From Protopterus annectens (lineage: Eukaryota > Chordata > Ceratodontiformes > Protopteridae), in the NCBI RefSeq assembly GCF_019279795.1, contig NC_056743.1:627996019-628060018 (forward strand): a stretch of DNA of 64,000 bases. Direction: 5' to 3'. The position numbers were made by a program, and so were the translations under genes. Positions 12,057 to 22,952 of the stretch are shown here, piece by piece. The notes under the pieces are model-generated. The model ran no database searches. It worked only from the letters and a program-made list of their open reading frames with translations, and was not told the origin of the DNA. Positions within the stretch are counted from its first letter, which is position 1. The number at the start of each line of letters is the position of its first letter.

Positions 12057-12934
12057 TAAAAACAAATGTTCTTGGAACTCTCAGATTTCATCCACAATGT
12101 CCTTTACTTTCTTCCAGGCTGCCTCAGGTATCAGTCTCCTGATGTAGCCAGACTCAATAAGAAATGCTTCTCGTTGCTTTATCAACCTGCCAAACCAGCC
12201 TCCTCTGATATGTCATCTCTGCCCCTCTTAAAAATACAGCAAAACCTATAATAAGGCATAATTGCCTAAATACCCATTTAGCTTTCCTCCTTTTTAGTGC
12301 TATTACTGATTTGTTTGAGAAAACTTGCCAGCAGAGTAAGACATCAATGTATTTTCTTTTTTTTAAGCAGGAATCAAAATTCAGCACATGAGCAGAAGTA
12401 TGCATAGAGTTTGAAGCCCCCCCCCCAAAAAAATAGGAAAGTCAATTATTTTTTGTTTAATAAAACAAATATAAATATAATTTTCTGAAAGCTTTTCATG
12501 GGGGTACTGCTGGCTAGCCACACATAACTGACACCAGGACAGGGAAGAGGAAGTTAAGATGAAAATTTATTCCCTCAGGCGGAGGATAAAGCACAGAGAC
12601 CTGATGGGCAGAATTCTAGGGTCTGGAAGAATCTGGCCAGTTTGGCAGATACCTTGTGAGAGGTTTTCAGTAGACCACTGGCCACTGCAGAAGTTTTTGA
12701 GGAATAGCATGGTACCTCATTATGGGAACAACAGGCCTGATGGCCTAATAGCAGTAATACAGAAGGTCATGTGAAGAAATCACACATGGACTGAACTACC
12801 ATAAGCAGAGTGAGAGCTTAGTGGCAAAAACCAGCAAGAATACTGGGGTGTATCCTTATGGGACTAGATTCCAGAAACAAAGAGGTAATGCTGCTGCTAT
12901 ACAAGCTCCCGGTCATGACACACCATCAGTCTGC
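12055..12934. other. Spacer without recognised gene
   Basis: At 12,610-12,780 there are CR1-tail-like words (GTACCTCATTATGGGAACAA, AGGCCTGATGGCCTAATAGC), suggesting a very old LINE end. This is not firm enough to name. A C-run/A-run occurs at 12,418-12,434. Confidence 0.3.
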
Positions 12935-12976
<42 letters not shown>

Positions 12977-12998
12977 GTCTGTCTCTCTATCTATCTGT
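12935..12998. repeat. (CTAT)n tetranucleotide microsatellite
   Basis: About 11 perfect CTAT units, then CTGT/CTCT variants. Confidence 0.95.
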
Positions 12999-13194
12999 AT
13001 TGGCTGGCTGGGAAAGCCTAGCTAGGTAGATACCATTTTCAGCAGATGCCTTGGGGGGAAAGGGTTCCCTAATGAAATGTTGCAAAATGCAGAATGCTGA
13101 TGAGCTGAAAAAAAGCCTGAAACTACAGGACAAAAGCAAATATTGAACATCACTTTTCTTCTTTAAACTTCTCTTTTGCAGGGGTAGCAAGCCA

Positions 13195-13385
13195 CCTTGT
13201 ACCCCCCAAACTTATATATACCAGCTCTTAGAATGCCATACCTCAGAGAAAAGGGAATACTCTGGGAAATGGCCATCTTGGACTTGGGATATGTATGTCT
13301 GTTTTTTTGGGACATTTAGTCTCTGTGTTATGGGACTCCCTCTCTAGTAAGTCCCAACGTTTCAAATGGTTACTGGAAAAAGTTC
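13195..13385 (-). mobile_element. MITE-like repeat fragment, first copy
   Basis: It contains CTTATATATACCAGCTCTTA, the reverse complement of a core shared with the repeats at 33.3 kb, 39.2 kb and 58.9 kb (GAGTTGGTATAT). It ends with AAGTCCCAACGTTTCAAATG, matching the 33.32 kb copy on the opposite strand (CATTTCAAA/TTTGAAATG next to GGGACC). The segment GCCATACCTCAGAGAAAAGG (13,234-13,253) recurs at 13,584. No transposase ORF is present. It is probably a non-autonomous DNA element. Confidence 0.5.
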
Positions 13386-13459
13386 CAAAATAGAGAATAA
13401 ATAAAAATGAAGATTGCAAAATACATATGTATATATCAGTCATTCAAGAACAAACAGAA

Positions 13460-13463
<4 letters not shown>

Positions 13464-13556
<93 letters not shown>
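13464..13556. repeat. (TA)n microsatellite
   Basis: About 45 TA dinucleotides with one interruption (TTTATA). It separates two copies of a partly duplicated MITE-like segment. Confidence 0.97.
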
Positions 13557-13558
<2 letters not shown>

Positions 13559-13574
13559 CATAAGAAAATCACTC

Positions 13575-13700
13575 AAAAAAGATTGCCATACCTCAGAGAA
13601 AAGGGAATACTCTTGGAAATGGCCATCTTGGACTTGGGACATGTAAGTCCATTTTTTAGGACATTAAGTCTCTGTGAGAACAAACAGAAATACATATACA
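13575..13700 (-). mobile_element. MITE-like repeat fragment, second copy
   Basis: Nearly repeats 13,232-13,330: GCCATACCTCAGAGAAAAGG, then GGAAATGGCCATCTTGGACT, then TTAAGTCTCTGTG. The AACAAACAGAAATA string flanking the (TA)n at 13,450 also recurs at 13,680. This indicates a local direct duplication or two adjacent insertions of the same repeat. Confidence 0.5.
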
Positions 13701-14180
13701 AAATACATATTCCAGACACAGCAGAGTAAATAAAAAATCCATACACTTTCAGCTGAATGAAATCTAATTATGTATGTTTTCAAGGACAGATTTTTACTAA
13801 TATTTTCCTGGAAAGAATGTAAACATCATATTTGGTATGTATCAGACATATTTATTATGCACCAAATTCATTCATTCATTCAGAAGCAAGAGATATGGAA
13901 GCGTGTTAACAGTTAAATAGGCAGAGACAATGGCGAAAGACTTAAAGCTGTTAATTTTTACTGTTGCTAGCAATGGCACTGGTACAAGGTTATTTCACTA
14001 TTACAAACCCTAGAAGTACACCTGAAAATATTATTTATATCCAACTTTCTCAGTATAAAACAGCGCAATCGTCTCCATGAAACAACATGCCTTCTGGACA
14101 GATAGAAGCAAAATGACTGTCCTTTGGACATTAACCAACGAGATTCTACTTATTAAACACACACCGCTGTCCGGTTACAA
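13701..14180. other. Spacer without recognised feature
   Basis: AT-rich DNA with no gene and no clear repeat apart from a short ATTC reiteration near 13,870. Confidence 0.3.
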
Positions 14181-14400
14181 TAAAGGCTGTCCTCCACCTT
14201 ATTAATTCCAAGGAACGAGCAAAACTGAGCGAATGGTGAAAAAGTTTTAATGTAACTCATAAAACAAATACAACAAAACAAGTAAACAGATTAAGCGCAC
14301 TTTCATCTCATAACCTGAGACTTCATCAGAATCATCTGTTTGTTTTTAAAAAAACTTCCATATTTAAATAACCTTCCACTCTTTTCCATTGGCTAGTTTT
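14180..14400 (-). mobile_element. PLE terminal segment with hammerhead-like motif
   Basis: On the minus strand the order is CTGATGA (14,329-14,323), a hairpin TCTCA-loop-TGAGA, GAAA (14,304-14,301), GTGCGCTTA, then a tail with a run ending near TTTTTCACCATTCGC (about 14,230). Termini of Penelope-like elements are known to carry minimal hammerhead ribozymes with CUGANGA...GAAA cores. Here the core residues and stem II are visible, while stems I and III are not obvious by eye. Activity is inference. Confidence 0.5.
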
Positions 14401-14418
14401 GGTGCTCAAAAGCCTAGG

Positions 14419-14785
14419 TATATTTTTTTGTGTTATATTACAGCGTTGGTAAAATGCCATATTAAAATACTCTGTTTATAACACTTTTATAAGAATGTGG
14501 TATAGTTTGAAAAGCAATGCTTAAAAAGTTAAAAAATGTATGTCACGTACATACATAAATGTATACAATATAAAAACGTCATACTTACTATAGTAAAAAT
14601 ATATATAATATTTATAATATAATACCTAACCTATCTAATCTATTCAAAAATAATTCAATACTAACCTATATATTAGAACTATATAAATAAGTAAATTGTT
14701 ACCAGTATATATATGTGTAAATATAATATCCCTAAAAAATGATAATAATAAAAATAAATACATATATATATATATATATATATAA
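14419..14785. repeat. Left inverted arm of the PLE
   Basis: This AT-rich arm is the reverse complement of 16,612-17,021 with few differences: TTATAACACTTTTATAAGAA, CAATACTAACCTATATATTA and ACCAGTATATATATGTG are all matched in inverse. The arms enclose the PLE coding region and differ mainly in the inner (TA)n/(TG)n. PLEs are known to be flanked by terminal repeats in direct or inverted orientation. The very high identity between arms contrasts with the frameshifted ORF between them. Confidence 0.85.
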
Positions 14786-14792
14786 ATATTAA

Positions 14793-16603
14793 TTGCAAGG
14801 ATTAATTGATGTGGAATTATTTAACTTTTTGAAAGTATCCAAACCGGTCATACCTGCGATTTTTGGAGTCCCAAAAATACACAAACAACTTGAAGACCCC
14901 CCATTGAGGCCAATAGTTAAGTCAAAGGGATCCAAGATGCAGCCTTTAGCAATATTGGTTGACACTAAATTAAAAAATTTTCATTTGAAATATTCTCATA
15001 TATTGGTGGATTCCTGGGACTTTTTAGGTAAATTTAGTACTACTCCATTTAATGAGAGCTTTCTTTTCTTGACCACTGATGTAAAAGATTTGTTTTCGGT
15101 GATTCCCCACAAGAAGGGCCTGGAATGGTTTGAAAAGATGCTTACTGATTTCCAAATTTTGAATCCAGATGAATTTAGACTGGTACTAGAAAGTATGGAA
15201 TTAGTTTTGAAATATAATTTAATTTATTTCCAGGGTGATATATACCATCAACTTGACGGTGTAGCAATGGGCTCAGCATGCACCCCAATTTATGCAAATA
15301 TAATCATGCTATACTGGGAATTAACATATGTTTTGGAGTCAAGGTTTAAGCAATATATAGTGAGATATTATAGGTTCCTTGACGATATTTTTATTGTCTG
15401 GGAGGGCATATATGAAATTATCAAAGAATTTATTGAATTTTTGAATAATAGTACTAATTTCCTAAATTACATATGATTGTAATGAGAATAAAATGCATTA
15501 TTTGGATGTTAAGGTGAGTAAAGACTATGAGAAAAGGAACTATAAATCCAATATTTATAGGAAGGAATGTTATTCTAACTCTTTGTTACATTATCAGAGT
15601 GACCATCCCTATTACTTAAAAAGGAATGTCATTAAAGGTCAGATGATTAGGGTGTCAAGAATGACATCGGACCCAAATGATTTTACTAGAGATCTTGACT
15701 TGGTCCAAGATATGTTTAGGGAAAGAGGGTATCCCAAAAGGTTGATAGAGAATGTTAAAAAGGAAATTATTAAGAAGTGTGATACAGAATATGGACCATT
15801 ATTAAATTATGGAGGGTCAATGGATATTAGCAATATAGAGCATATAGACAGTAAGCTAGATAATACGAATATGGATGGAATTATTATAAAATCTAACTTG
15901 AAAGAGAATGTTAGTGTTAAATATGGAGTGGAACTACCACGGTTGATATTAACCTATTATTCTGATATGGGATGGTTGAGGAAGTGTATTATGGGGATTT
16001 GGAACATGTTCAGGAGGATGCCCATGAGAGTACAGTTTTTTCAGGAACCCTTAAAATATAGCTTCAGGAGAAATATGAATTTGAAAAACATCCTGGAGAT
16101 GAAGAAAGGTGAAAACAATAGAGGGGCACAGCGGAAAACAGGTACACACAAGTGTGGAAGGTGTGCCCAATGCCTGTTTATGGCAGGTGAGAAGGAACTT
16201 TATATCCCTAGCATTGGGTTCAAATTGATGAGTCACACTTACTCTAGTTGTTATACAAGAGGAGTTGTGTACCTGGCATATTGTTTAATATGTGGGGCAT
16301 ACTACGTGGGGAAAACCAAAAGGAATTTAAGAAATAGGGTGTACAAACATGTCAGAGACATTAATAAAAAGAATGAGAACAATGCCCTTTACAGGCATAC
16401 CCTTAAATGTACGAATACGAACATTAAATTTTGGGTATTGGAAGAGGTTAAACAGAAGGACAGGGGTGGGGATTGGGAAACATTCCTGGAATATGATATG
16501 GCAAATAAGACTTGATTCCTGTACTCACCCAGGAATGAATGATCATCTCTCTATTAAACCAGCTCTGAAGTTATTGCCATTAAATCCAAAGAGAACATTA
16601 TGA
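14793..16603 (+). pseudogene. Penelope-like retroelement RT/GIY-YIG polyprotein, truncated and frameshifted
   Basis: PLE polyproteins couple a telomerase-related reverse transcriptase to a GIY-YIG endonuclease. The first frame (14,793-15,476) begins only about 27 codons before the RT 'VPKIHK' motif. It continues through PLRPIVKS, GVAMGSACTP and the catalytic YRFLDDIFIVW. A one-base shift near 15,465-15,475 moves into the frame of 15,493-16,515, where TYDCNENKMHYLDV continues the protein. This is followed by a linker with paired cysteines (CGRCAQC) and the GIY-YIG core (VYLAYCLICGAYYVGKTKRN). A second shift near 16,490 restores the usual C-terminus (RLDSCTHPGMNDH) up to 16,603. The N-terminal region is missing, so the copy is 5'-truncated. 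The CxxC linker suggests a Neptune-type PLE, by recall of family traits. It is not functional as it stands. Confidence 0.9.
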
Positions 16604-16608
16604 ATTTA

Positions 16609-16611
<3 letters not shown>

Positions 16612-16680
<69 letters not shown>

Positions 16681-17021
16681 TTATTTTTATTATTATCATT
16701 TTTTTAGGGATATTATATTTACACATATATATACTGGTAACAATTTACTTATTTATATAGTTCTAATATATAGGTTAGTATTGAATTATTTTTGAATAGA
16801 TTAGATAGGTTAGGTATTATATTATAAATATTATATATATTTTTACTATAGTAAGTATGAAGTTTTTATATTGTATACATTTATGTATGTATGTGACATA
16901 CATTTTTTTACTTTTTAAGCATTGCTTTTCAAGCTATACCACATTCTTATAAAAGTGTTATAAACAGAGTATTTTAATATGGAATTGTACCAACGCTGTA
17001 ATATAACACAAAAAAAATATA
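16612..17021. repeat. Right inverted arm of the PLE, with (TA)n(TG)n
   Basis: Inverse copy of 14,419-14,785. It starts with a (TA)n(TG)n microsatellite at 16,613-16,678. The remainder (AGGGATATTATATTTACACA, AAGCATTGCTTTTCAAGCTA and so on) mirrors the left arm. The outer end is at AACACAAAAAAAATATAAA. Confidence 0.85.
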
Positions 17022-17215
17022 AATGAATGAATGAACAAATGAATCACAGCAGCTAAAGAGTCTCAAGTTAAACGAAAAAATATATAATGTAGAATACAGA
17101 CTTCAGACAATAAAATGACGATTTATTAAAGACTGAGGTAAGCGCTTTTGCGTATCTCCAGATACGCTTCTGCAGACCATATACAGAATAATAAATTCAG
17201 GGTTTATATAGCAAG
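17022..17215 (-). mobile_element. Second PLE-end-like segment with hammerhead-like hairpin
   Basis: On the minus strand it reads CTGCAGA, then a perfect 8-bp-stem hairpin (plus strand GCGTATCTCCAGATACGC, 17,150-17,167), then AAAAGCGCTTA, then TTTAATAAATCG. This follows the same order as the left-hand motif at 14.3 kb but with core changes: CTGANGA has become CTGCAGA, and GAAA has become AAAA. It is probably a decayed copy of a related PLE terminus in the same orientation as the left one. Confidence 0.4.
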
Positions 17216-18245
17216 AACAAACTCATCATTCAATCAATTAATCAATCAATTGTGCAATTATGTTATTAAGTTCATTAAAATTTAAAGTGACATTAAAAAC
17301 AGACTTTAAACTACTAATAATACAATTTTAACTCAGCGTTAAGTAACACACTATCTAAGCTAGCAGTTTATTCATCAGTGTTATATACTCATTAATAAAT
17401 AAACAAATAAATAAACAAATAAATGAATATTTAGAACAGACTACACTCAGTATGGTTTATCTTATGTGCAAAGTTCTGAAAATGACAGAACTCAACTTGG
17501 AACCTGTGAAGAAACATATTACAATGTATTTATCCTGATTTATAAAGTTCTTAAATAAAAACATGACTGCCATATTGAATACTATTATATTGGTGCAATA
17601 TGTAAATATAAACTTATTTACACCTTATTGCACCAATATAATAGTCCCACAGTGAGAAATAGAAGCAAAATTAGCTATTTCTCTAGGCCAAAAGAATTTT
17701 AATTTACTGTTGTCTGCAGACAGGGCTGCAGTAGGTAAAGGAATTTATTTATTCAGTGTGAATATGATCTGTCCCTAATAGCAGCTGCTTTGAAATACAC
17801 TATAAAATATTTCTAATAGTGTAAACTATGTCATTTTATAACTCGCTTTACAATGTGAACCTCACTGTTGAGAGAATACAATGGCTTTCTGTTAAACAAA
17901 GGGCTGATCTACTGAGTGGTTTTCAGTTATTTAATTTTTTACCATCAGTATCCCTTGCTTCTCTCAATAACTGACGTATAATAAGGATCACATCCTGCAA
18001 CTTTGGGGAGGGGGGGGGGTCAAGCATACTTGAATCCAGTAATACCAACATCCAGAACTAACATACATTGTAGTAAAATAGCTTCTCTTCCCTTAACCAA
18101 AACTTATTGGAATGACTACCTCCATATGTAAATGAGTTACTCTTGTATACCAATTCAGGTCTCAGTTAAAAATATACCTCCTTAAAAAAGAAGCATAGTG
18201 GAAGTGCTCAACTTCAGGCCTCCTTACTAGCACTAAGATACCACC
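17216..18245. other. AT-rich spacer containing a 20-bp-arm inverted repeat
   Basis: No gene is recognised. At 17,579-17,644, ACTATTATATTGGTGCAATA and its exact inverse TATTGCACCAATATAATAGT flank about 25 bp, which would form a stable hairpin. There is a poly-G run at 18,008-18,019. Confidence 0.6.
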
Positions 18246-18935
18246 TAGTATACAGATATCATCATCATCATCATTCTCTTTCGGCTTTTCCCGTTAGGGG
18301 TCGCCACAGCGGATCATCTCTTTCCATTTCTTCCTATCCTCTGCATCTTGCTCTGTCACACCAGCCGCCTGCATGTCCTCTCTCACCACGTCCATAAACC
18401 TTATCTTAGGCCTTCCTCTATTCCTCTTGCCTGGCAGCTCCATCCTTAGCATCTTTTTCCCAATATACCCATCATCCCTCCTCAGCACATGTCCAAACCA
18501 ATGCAATCTCGTCTCTCTTGCTTTGTCTCCAAACTGTCCAACATGAGCTGACCCTCTAATATACTTTTTCCTAATCCTATCCATCCTAGTCACACCGATT
18601 GCAAATCTTAACATCTTTAACTCTGCCATATCCAGCTCTGACTCCTGCCTTTTTGTCAATGCCACTGTCTCCAACCCATATAACATAGCTGGTCTCACTA
18701 CCCTCTTGTAGACCTTCCCTTTCACTCTTACTGGTACCCGTCTGTCACAAATCACTCCTGACACTCTTCTCCACCCATTCCACCCTGCTTGTACTCTCTT
18801 CTTCACCTCTCTTCCACATTCACCATTACTCTGAACTGTTGATCCCAAGTACTTAAACTCGTCCACCTTTACCATCTCTACTCCCTGCATCCTCACCATT
18901 CCTCTACCCTCCCTCTCATTTACACATACATATAT
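18246..18935 (-). mobile_element. RTE-clade LINE, 3' end with ORF C-terminus
   Basis: The minus frame 18,294-18,899 (201 codons) encodes the region downstream of the RT catalytic box. Visible pieces are VDEFKYLGSTVQSNGECGRE, then RRVPVRVKGKVYKRVVRPAMLYG, then LKMLRFAIGVTRMD and LHWFGHVLRRDD, ending in CGDP. This layout is characteristic of RTE-family ORF2 C-termini. The 3' end in plus orientation (CGGCTTTTCCCGTTAGGGG) is preceded by a (GAT)n/(ATC)n tail at 18,256-18,276, as in RTE elements ending in short simple repeats. The copy is 5'-truncated near 18,935. This C-terminal part is intact but lacks the RT and endonuclease. Confidence 0.85.
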
Positions 18936-19520
18936 AAGGTTTACAATTAAGTAAGGTGCAGGTGTTAAGTGACAACAGTTTGAAGGGTTAAGGATGTTAA
19001 TGCTGTTATGGATATGGTAGGTTCATAATGGGAGTCAGTATTAAAAAGGTGTGGAAAGGCTTACCCACACAGTGCTGTCACTGTATTTATTCATGACTAC
19101 AGCTCTGAGGTAATTTAAAAGTGCACTCTAATCATGAGGCTGGGATAGCTTGTTTGGTCTGCTTGACATCATTTGTTTCATTACCCTTGTCTTGCTTCTG
19201 TGGGTATAACTATGTTTATCAATTTCTGACCTTTTATATTATAGTTCTGGAAGAAGCACCATTACATACATTGACTCTTTTACAAGTAGAGGATATTTTT
19301 TTTTTATCCTTTGCTGACCGGGTTAGTCCCTACTAAGTTGGTGGTCGCTTTTCAGTGGAGACCCAAGGAGATATTTTGTGCTACTCTGGGGAAATTTGTC
19401 CAGGGTGTCAGGGAACTTCCCTGCTCTTTTCAATAGATGTGGTGTGATCTTTTACATCCACCTGACCTACCACCAATTCAAGCAGATGGGATATCAGAAT
19501 TTGTCCTTTGGATGAGATGG
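18936..19520. other. Spacer without recognised feature
   Basis: No gene or repeat called. The 71-codon frame at 19,121-19,336 shows no domain. Confidence 0.3.
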
Positions 19521-19524
19521 TAAA

Positions 19525-20800
19525 CTATCTTAAACATGGTGGACTTCTTTGAGACAGTCACCAAAGCCACGGACAAAGGCAAATCCATGCATACAGCCTA
19601 CCTGGACCTGGCCAAGGCCTTTGACACTATCCCCCACATAGGCATCATTGATAAATGCACCTAGCTGGAGATCAACCCATGTGTTGTCAGCTGGGTTGCA
19701 AACTGGCTCATTGATATAATGCACATATTCAAAATAGGTGACTCTACCTCCACCAGCAGACCTGTTTGTTCCACAGGGATCGATGCTGGGGCCCCAATTT
19801 TTTGGAAATTACTTATCTGATGTATAGGCTAAAACAAAAGGCCTATGGCTGACAAAGTTTGCTGATGATTGCAAACTGGGTACAGTCATCGAGTCCCAAA
19901 TTATGTCAACATCCTACAAGAGGGACTTACACAGACAAAGACTGATGCCAAAATCATGGACTAAAACTCAATGCAAAATAAGCATTATCATCCCCTTTGG
20001 CAAGGGCAACATCCCTGCAGATTACCACATTAATATCAACACCCTAAGCACACAATCAGTGGCGAGAGATTTGGGCACACAGGTTGACAGCAACCTTTCC
20101 TTTGACCACTGCATTTCTACAGTGGTAAGAAAGACTTTCTATGTCACCCACCTCATAAGTAAGAGCATTGCATCCAGAAAAAAAGAGGTTATAACCACCT
20201 GTACTCCCCACTCATGAGGCCACTAATAGAGTACAATGCTACCTTTGGTATATATTTTACCAGGCACCTTGAAAGACCGCAAAGGTTTTTACAAAGAAAA
20301 TTCAGGGCCTTCAGCATATGTCATATGTTGGCAGACTGAAATCACAGACTCTATGCTCTGTGTCTTACAGACTACACAGAGGTTAACTCTGCCTTGCATA
20401 TAAAGCAATCTCAGATCCTACTCTAATGGAAATGATGCACATTCATAAATCAAATGGTATAAAATGCACTTGCTATAGGGAACTCATCCTAGTATGTGAC
20501 ATCAACAGGACTTGCTGGAGAGACAAATATGTCTCTCACAGGTTACCTCCCCTCTGGAACAAATGTCCAGTACAGATGAAGCAGAGCCCCTTGCTGACCC
20601 TATTTAAGTGTAATTTGGATGATTGGATGGGAAACCGCAAATGTACCCTGGGAGTTTCACCTGTGTCCCTCTTGGACAGAGGGAGTAGTTGTTGACTTGG
20701 TTCTGCTTAATACCTTGAGATTCTTGGGTACAGGGGTTGTACTTGGCTGGGCTTGTAAGGGCCCTAGCACCTAACCTACTATGATCCTATGATCCTCTAT
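19525..20800 (+). pseudogene. CR1-clade LINE ORF2, 3' half (pseudogene) with 3' UTR
   Basis: It begins inside the RT domain: translated pieces include VDFFETVTKATDKGKSMHTA and YLDLAKAFDTIPH, and FADDCKL is recognisable at 19,857-19,880. It runs to the ORF2 C-terminus (LDDWMGNRKCTLGVSPVSLL, 20,613-20,672). In-frame stops and frameshifts break it near 19,662, 19,820, 20,216 and 20,340. The 3' UTR ends in the CR1-type short repeat CTATGATCCTATGATCC (20,780-20,796). It aligns by eye with 46,435-47,700. Confidence 0.85.
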
Positions 20801-21240
20801 GCTACTACGTATGCTGTTGTGTCAGTGTCCACTTCTACAGGCCATGCAAGCGAAGGGCCATCAGACTGTAAGGAGGAGTCCAGAAGAAAAAGTCAACAGA
20901 AGGGCTTGTAGGATGGAAGGGAAAGAATATAACTAGAGACTACAACAGAAAAGATATAGGCAGACAAGATCATGTGAGGAAAATGTGAAAGAGTTGTCTC
21001 TAACCCTAGCAAACAGTACAGATAATCACTGCTCTGTACTGCAAAGAGCAAAATGGTTGGCAATAACTGTAACTGCAACTTTCTTGCTAAATTGGGCAAC
21101 ATTTAAGCTATTCTACTGTTCCTTCCATTCTATTCTTTTCTAGTCTCTAAGCTTGGACACAGAGACACAAATTACCAGCTAAACTCAAACACAGATGAAA
21201 ACATCCCTCTTGTAAGACCTCCAGCTCCATTCATCACATA
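20801..21240. other. Spacer without recognised feature
   Basis: No coding or repeat assignment was possible. Confidence 0.3.
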
Positions 21241-21390
<150 letters not shown>

Positions 21391-21689
21391 CAGGCTTTCT
21401 CTAAGCTTGTCCATCTTCATGAAACTCCCCATCAGAAGAAATCAGAAAAATTAGTGACCTCAAGCATTTCAAGAAGAAATTGGTACAATACCTGCATAAT
21501 GAATAAAATGTACTTAGTTACACAGAGGTTAATTTGCTCAGACAGTATTAAGAAACATGTTAACTTCATGCTGTTCCTTCTTTACTAACATCATGTAATG
21601 CAATCATTCTACACTGTATACAATGTTTTGATCTTGTTGTTGTAACGTGAAAGATATTCTGTTGTACATCAAATGTATGTAATTACATA

Positions 21690-21785
21690 TGCCGGTGGTA
21701 TTGTGTGACTGGCCCAGATTGGGCCTGAAAAGGATCTATGGACCGGTCCACCCATCCAGTTAACAAACTAAATAAATAAATAAAC
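21690..21785 (+). mobile_element. LINE 3' tail (unassigned family), diverged
   Basis: GGGCCTGAAAAGGATC followed by ACCGGTCCACCCATCCAGTT and AACAAACTAAATAAATAAAT resembles the recurrent tail found at 34.9, 50.0, 56.3, 57.0, 61.0 and 61.1 kb. That tail has the form GGGCCTC.GCTGAAAA...CAGTCGGAC...GGTCAACAAATGTAAAATAAA. Confidence 0.4.
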
Positions 21786-22300
21786 AGGAAAGGCAGCAGA
21801 TAACAGGGATGAACTAATCCTTGAGTGTTTGATCTGTAAACGTATTTCTCCACTGTGAGTATTCTGGACCCATGGAATGGACTACTGGAATGGGGTGCAG
21901 ATAAGGACTCCATTGAGGAATTTAAAAAAAGCACGGGACAGGTGAACAAAGAATGATATGGAAGGAGAAGAACAGAATGGAGGTTAGGATGTTGAATGCA
22001 CCTTGATTATATAGGTTTATTGTTTTTTGCAATCTAGCAAGTATTAGGTAACATCTCTTTTATAGTTTTAGCTCTCCATTCTGTCAAAAGTTTATGCAGA
22101 GTTGGGGTGGGTCCTCCACCCTTGCCCACCATCCCTCTTGGGGTTAGCTACTCAGCTTTATCTTTCTGTTCTCACTTTGTCTCTCTTTCTCTCTCTCTCT
22201 CTGTCTCCAGTTCATTGTTTCACTAACTCATTACCTCTTTAATACAACTTAACACTCATTTACCCATTTCATTGCATTCCTGTATTGCTCACTATCATGA
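21786..22300. other. Spacer with short (CT)n
   Basis: No gene is recognised. A short (TC)n tract lies at 22,178-22,205. Confidence 0.35.
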
Positions 22301-22304
22301 CTTA

Positions 22305-22440
22305 ATAATAATAATAACCATACCTGTTAACCAGGTAGGCCAACTACTGACACGCAATCTCTTTTCATGGGTGACCTGGGGAGCAATCTCTGGTTAAGTG
22401 ATTTGCTCATGGTCATACAGGTGGCAAATTAGGGCTACGG
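22305..22440 (-). mobile_element. MIR/CORE-SINE-like fragment
   Basis: TTAAGTGATTTGCTCATGGT then CATACAGGTGGCAAATTAGG resembles, in reverse orientation, the conserved central core of MIR-type CORE-SINEs (GACCTTGGGCAAGTCACTTA). It is preceded by (TAA)n at 22,305-22,318. Identification is from memory of the MIR consensus; a profile search would decide. Confidence 0.4.
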
Positions 22441-22466
22441 GAACCCTATATTACTGGAAAATACAG

Positions 22467-22525
22467 TTGTGCAAAATCTTACCATAACAGTAGATGTCCT
22501 ACTATTCACTGTTGCAGTATTCTTT
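22467..22525. repeat. Outer arm of DIRS internal complementary repeat
   Basis: GTTGTGCAAAATCTTACCAT ... CACTGTTGCAGTATTC is the reverse complement, with a few changes, of 22,834-22,893 (GAATACTGCAACAGTGAAG ... AAGATTTTGCACAACT). In DIRS-1 an internal complementary region pairs with the outer ends of the terminal repeats during cDNA circularisation. The position, just inside the right-hand terminal repeat of a minus-strand element, fits that role. Confidence 0.6.
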
Positions 22526-22833
22526 GTTGAAGGGATCTCCTGCCAAGGATAGCCCAACATCTGGCCAGTATACCAAAGGCTTTCGATCCTATAGGTGTCA
22601 TACATCACACATATGCTGCCTGCATATGGCATAGGGCATAATGGTGACATAAGAACACAAATACTCAGGACTGAAAGGCCCTAGGAGGGACAAAACACCC
22701 CCAGGGACAGAGGAGAACATGCATATCAAGAAGAAAAAAGTTCAGAAGAAAAAAGAAGAGAGAGCCCTTCAGCCAGAAGGATAACAAAACACAGGGGCAA
22801 GAGCTATAACAGAGTGGGAAAGGAGGGAGGAAT

Positions 22834-22952
22834 TGAATACTGCAACAGTGAAGAGAAGGACAACTACTGCTATGGCAAGATTTTGCACAACTGTACTACG
22901 CCCTTCCATATCACTGCTGCAGTATTCTTCACTGAAGGGAGAGTACAAAAGA
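22834..22952. repeat. Candidate DIRS internal complementary region
   Basis: The segment contains an inverse copy of 22,467-22,525. Its second half (CACTGCTGCAGTATTCTTCA, 22,914-22,933) repeats the outer end in direct orientation (CACTGTTGCAGTATTCTTTG, 22,507-22,526). It is therefore itself roughly palindromic around 22,890, as expected if it is complementary to the element's ends. Confidence 0.55.

Noticed and set aside
13427-13729. 100-codon frame rich in Tyr-Ile
   Set aside because: It is the translation of a (TA)n microsatellite.
16255-16335. Stand-alone GIY-YIG homing endonuclease
   Set aside because: It is continuous with a PLE reverse transcriptase and its cysteine-pair linker.
14419-17021. 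DNA transposon with terminal inverted repeats
   Set aside because: The enclosed gene is a reverse transcriptase with GIY-YIG domain. PLEs are known to have inverted terminal repeats.
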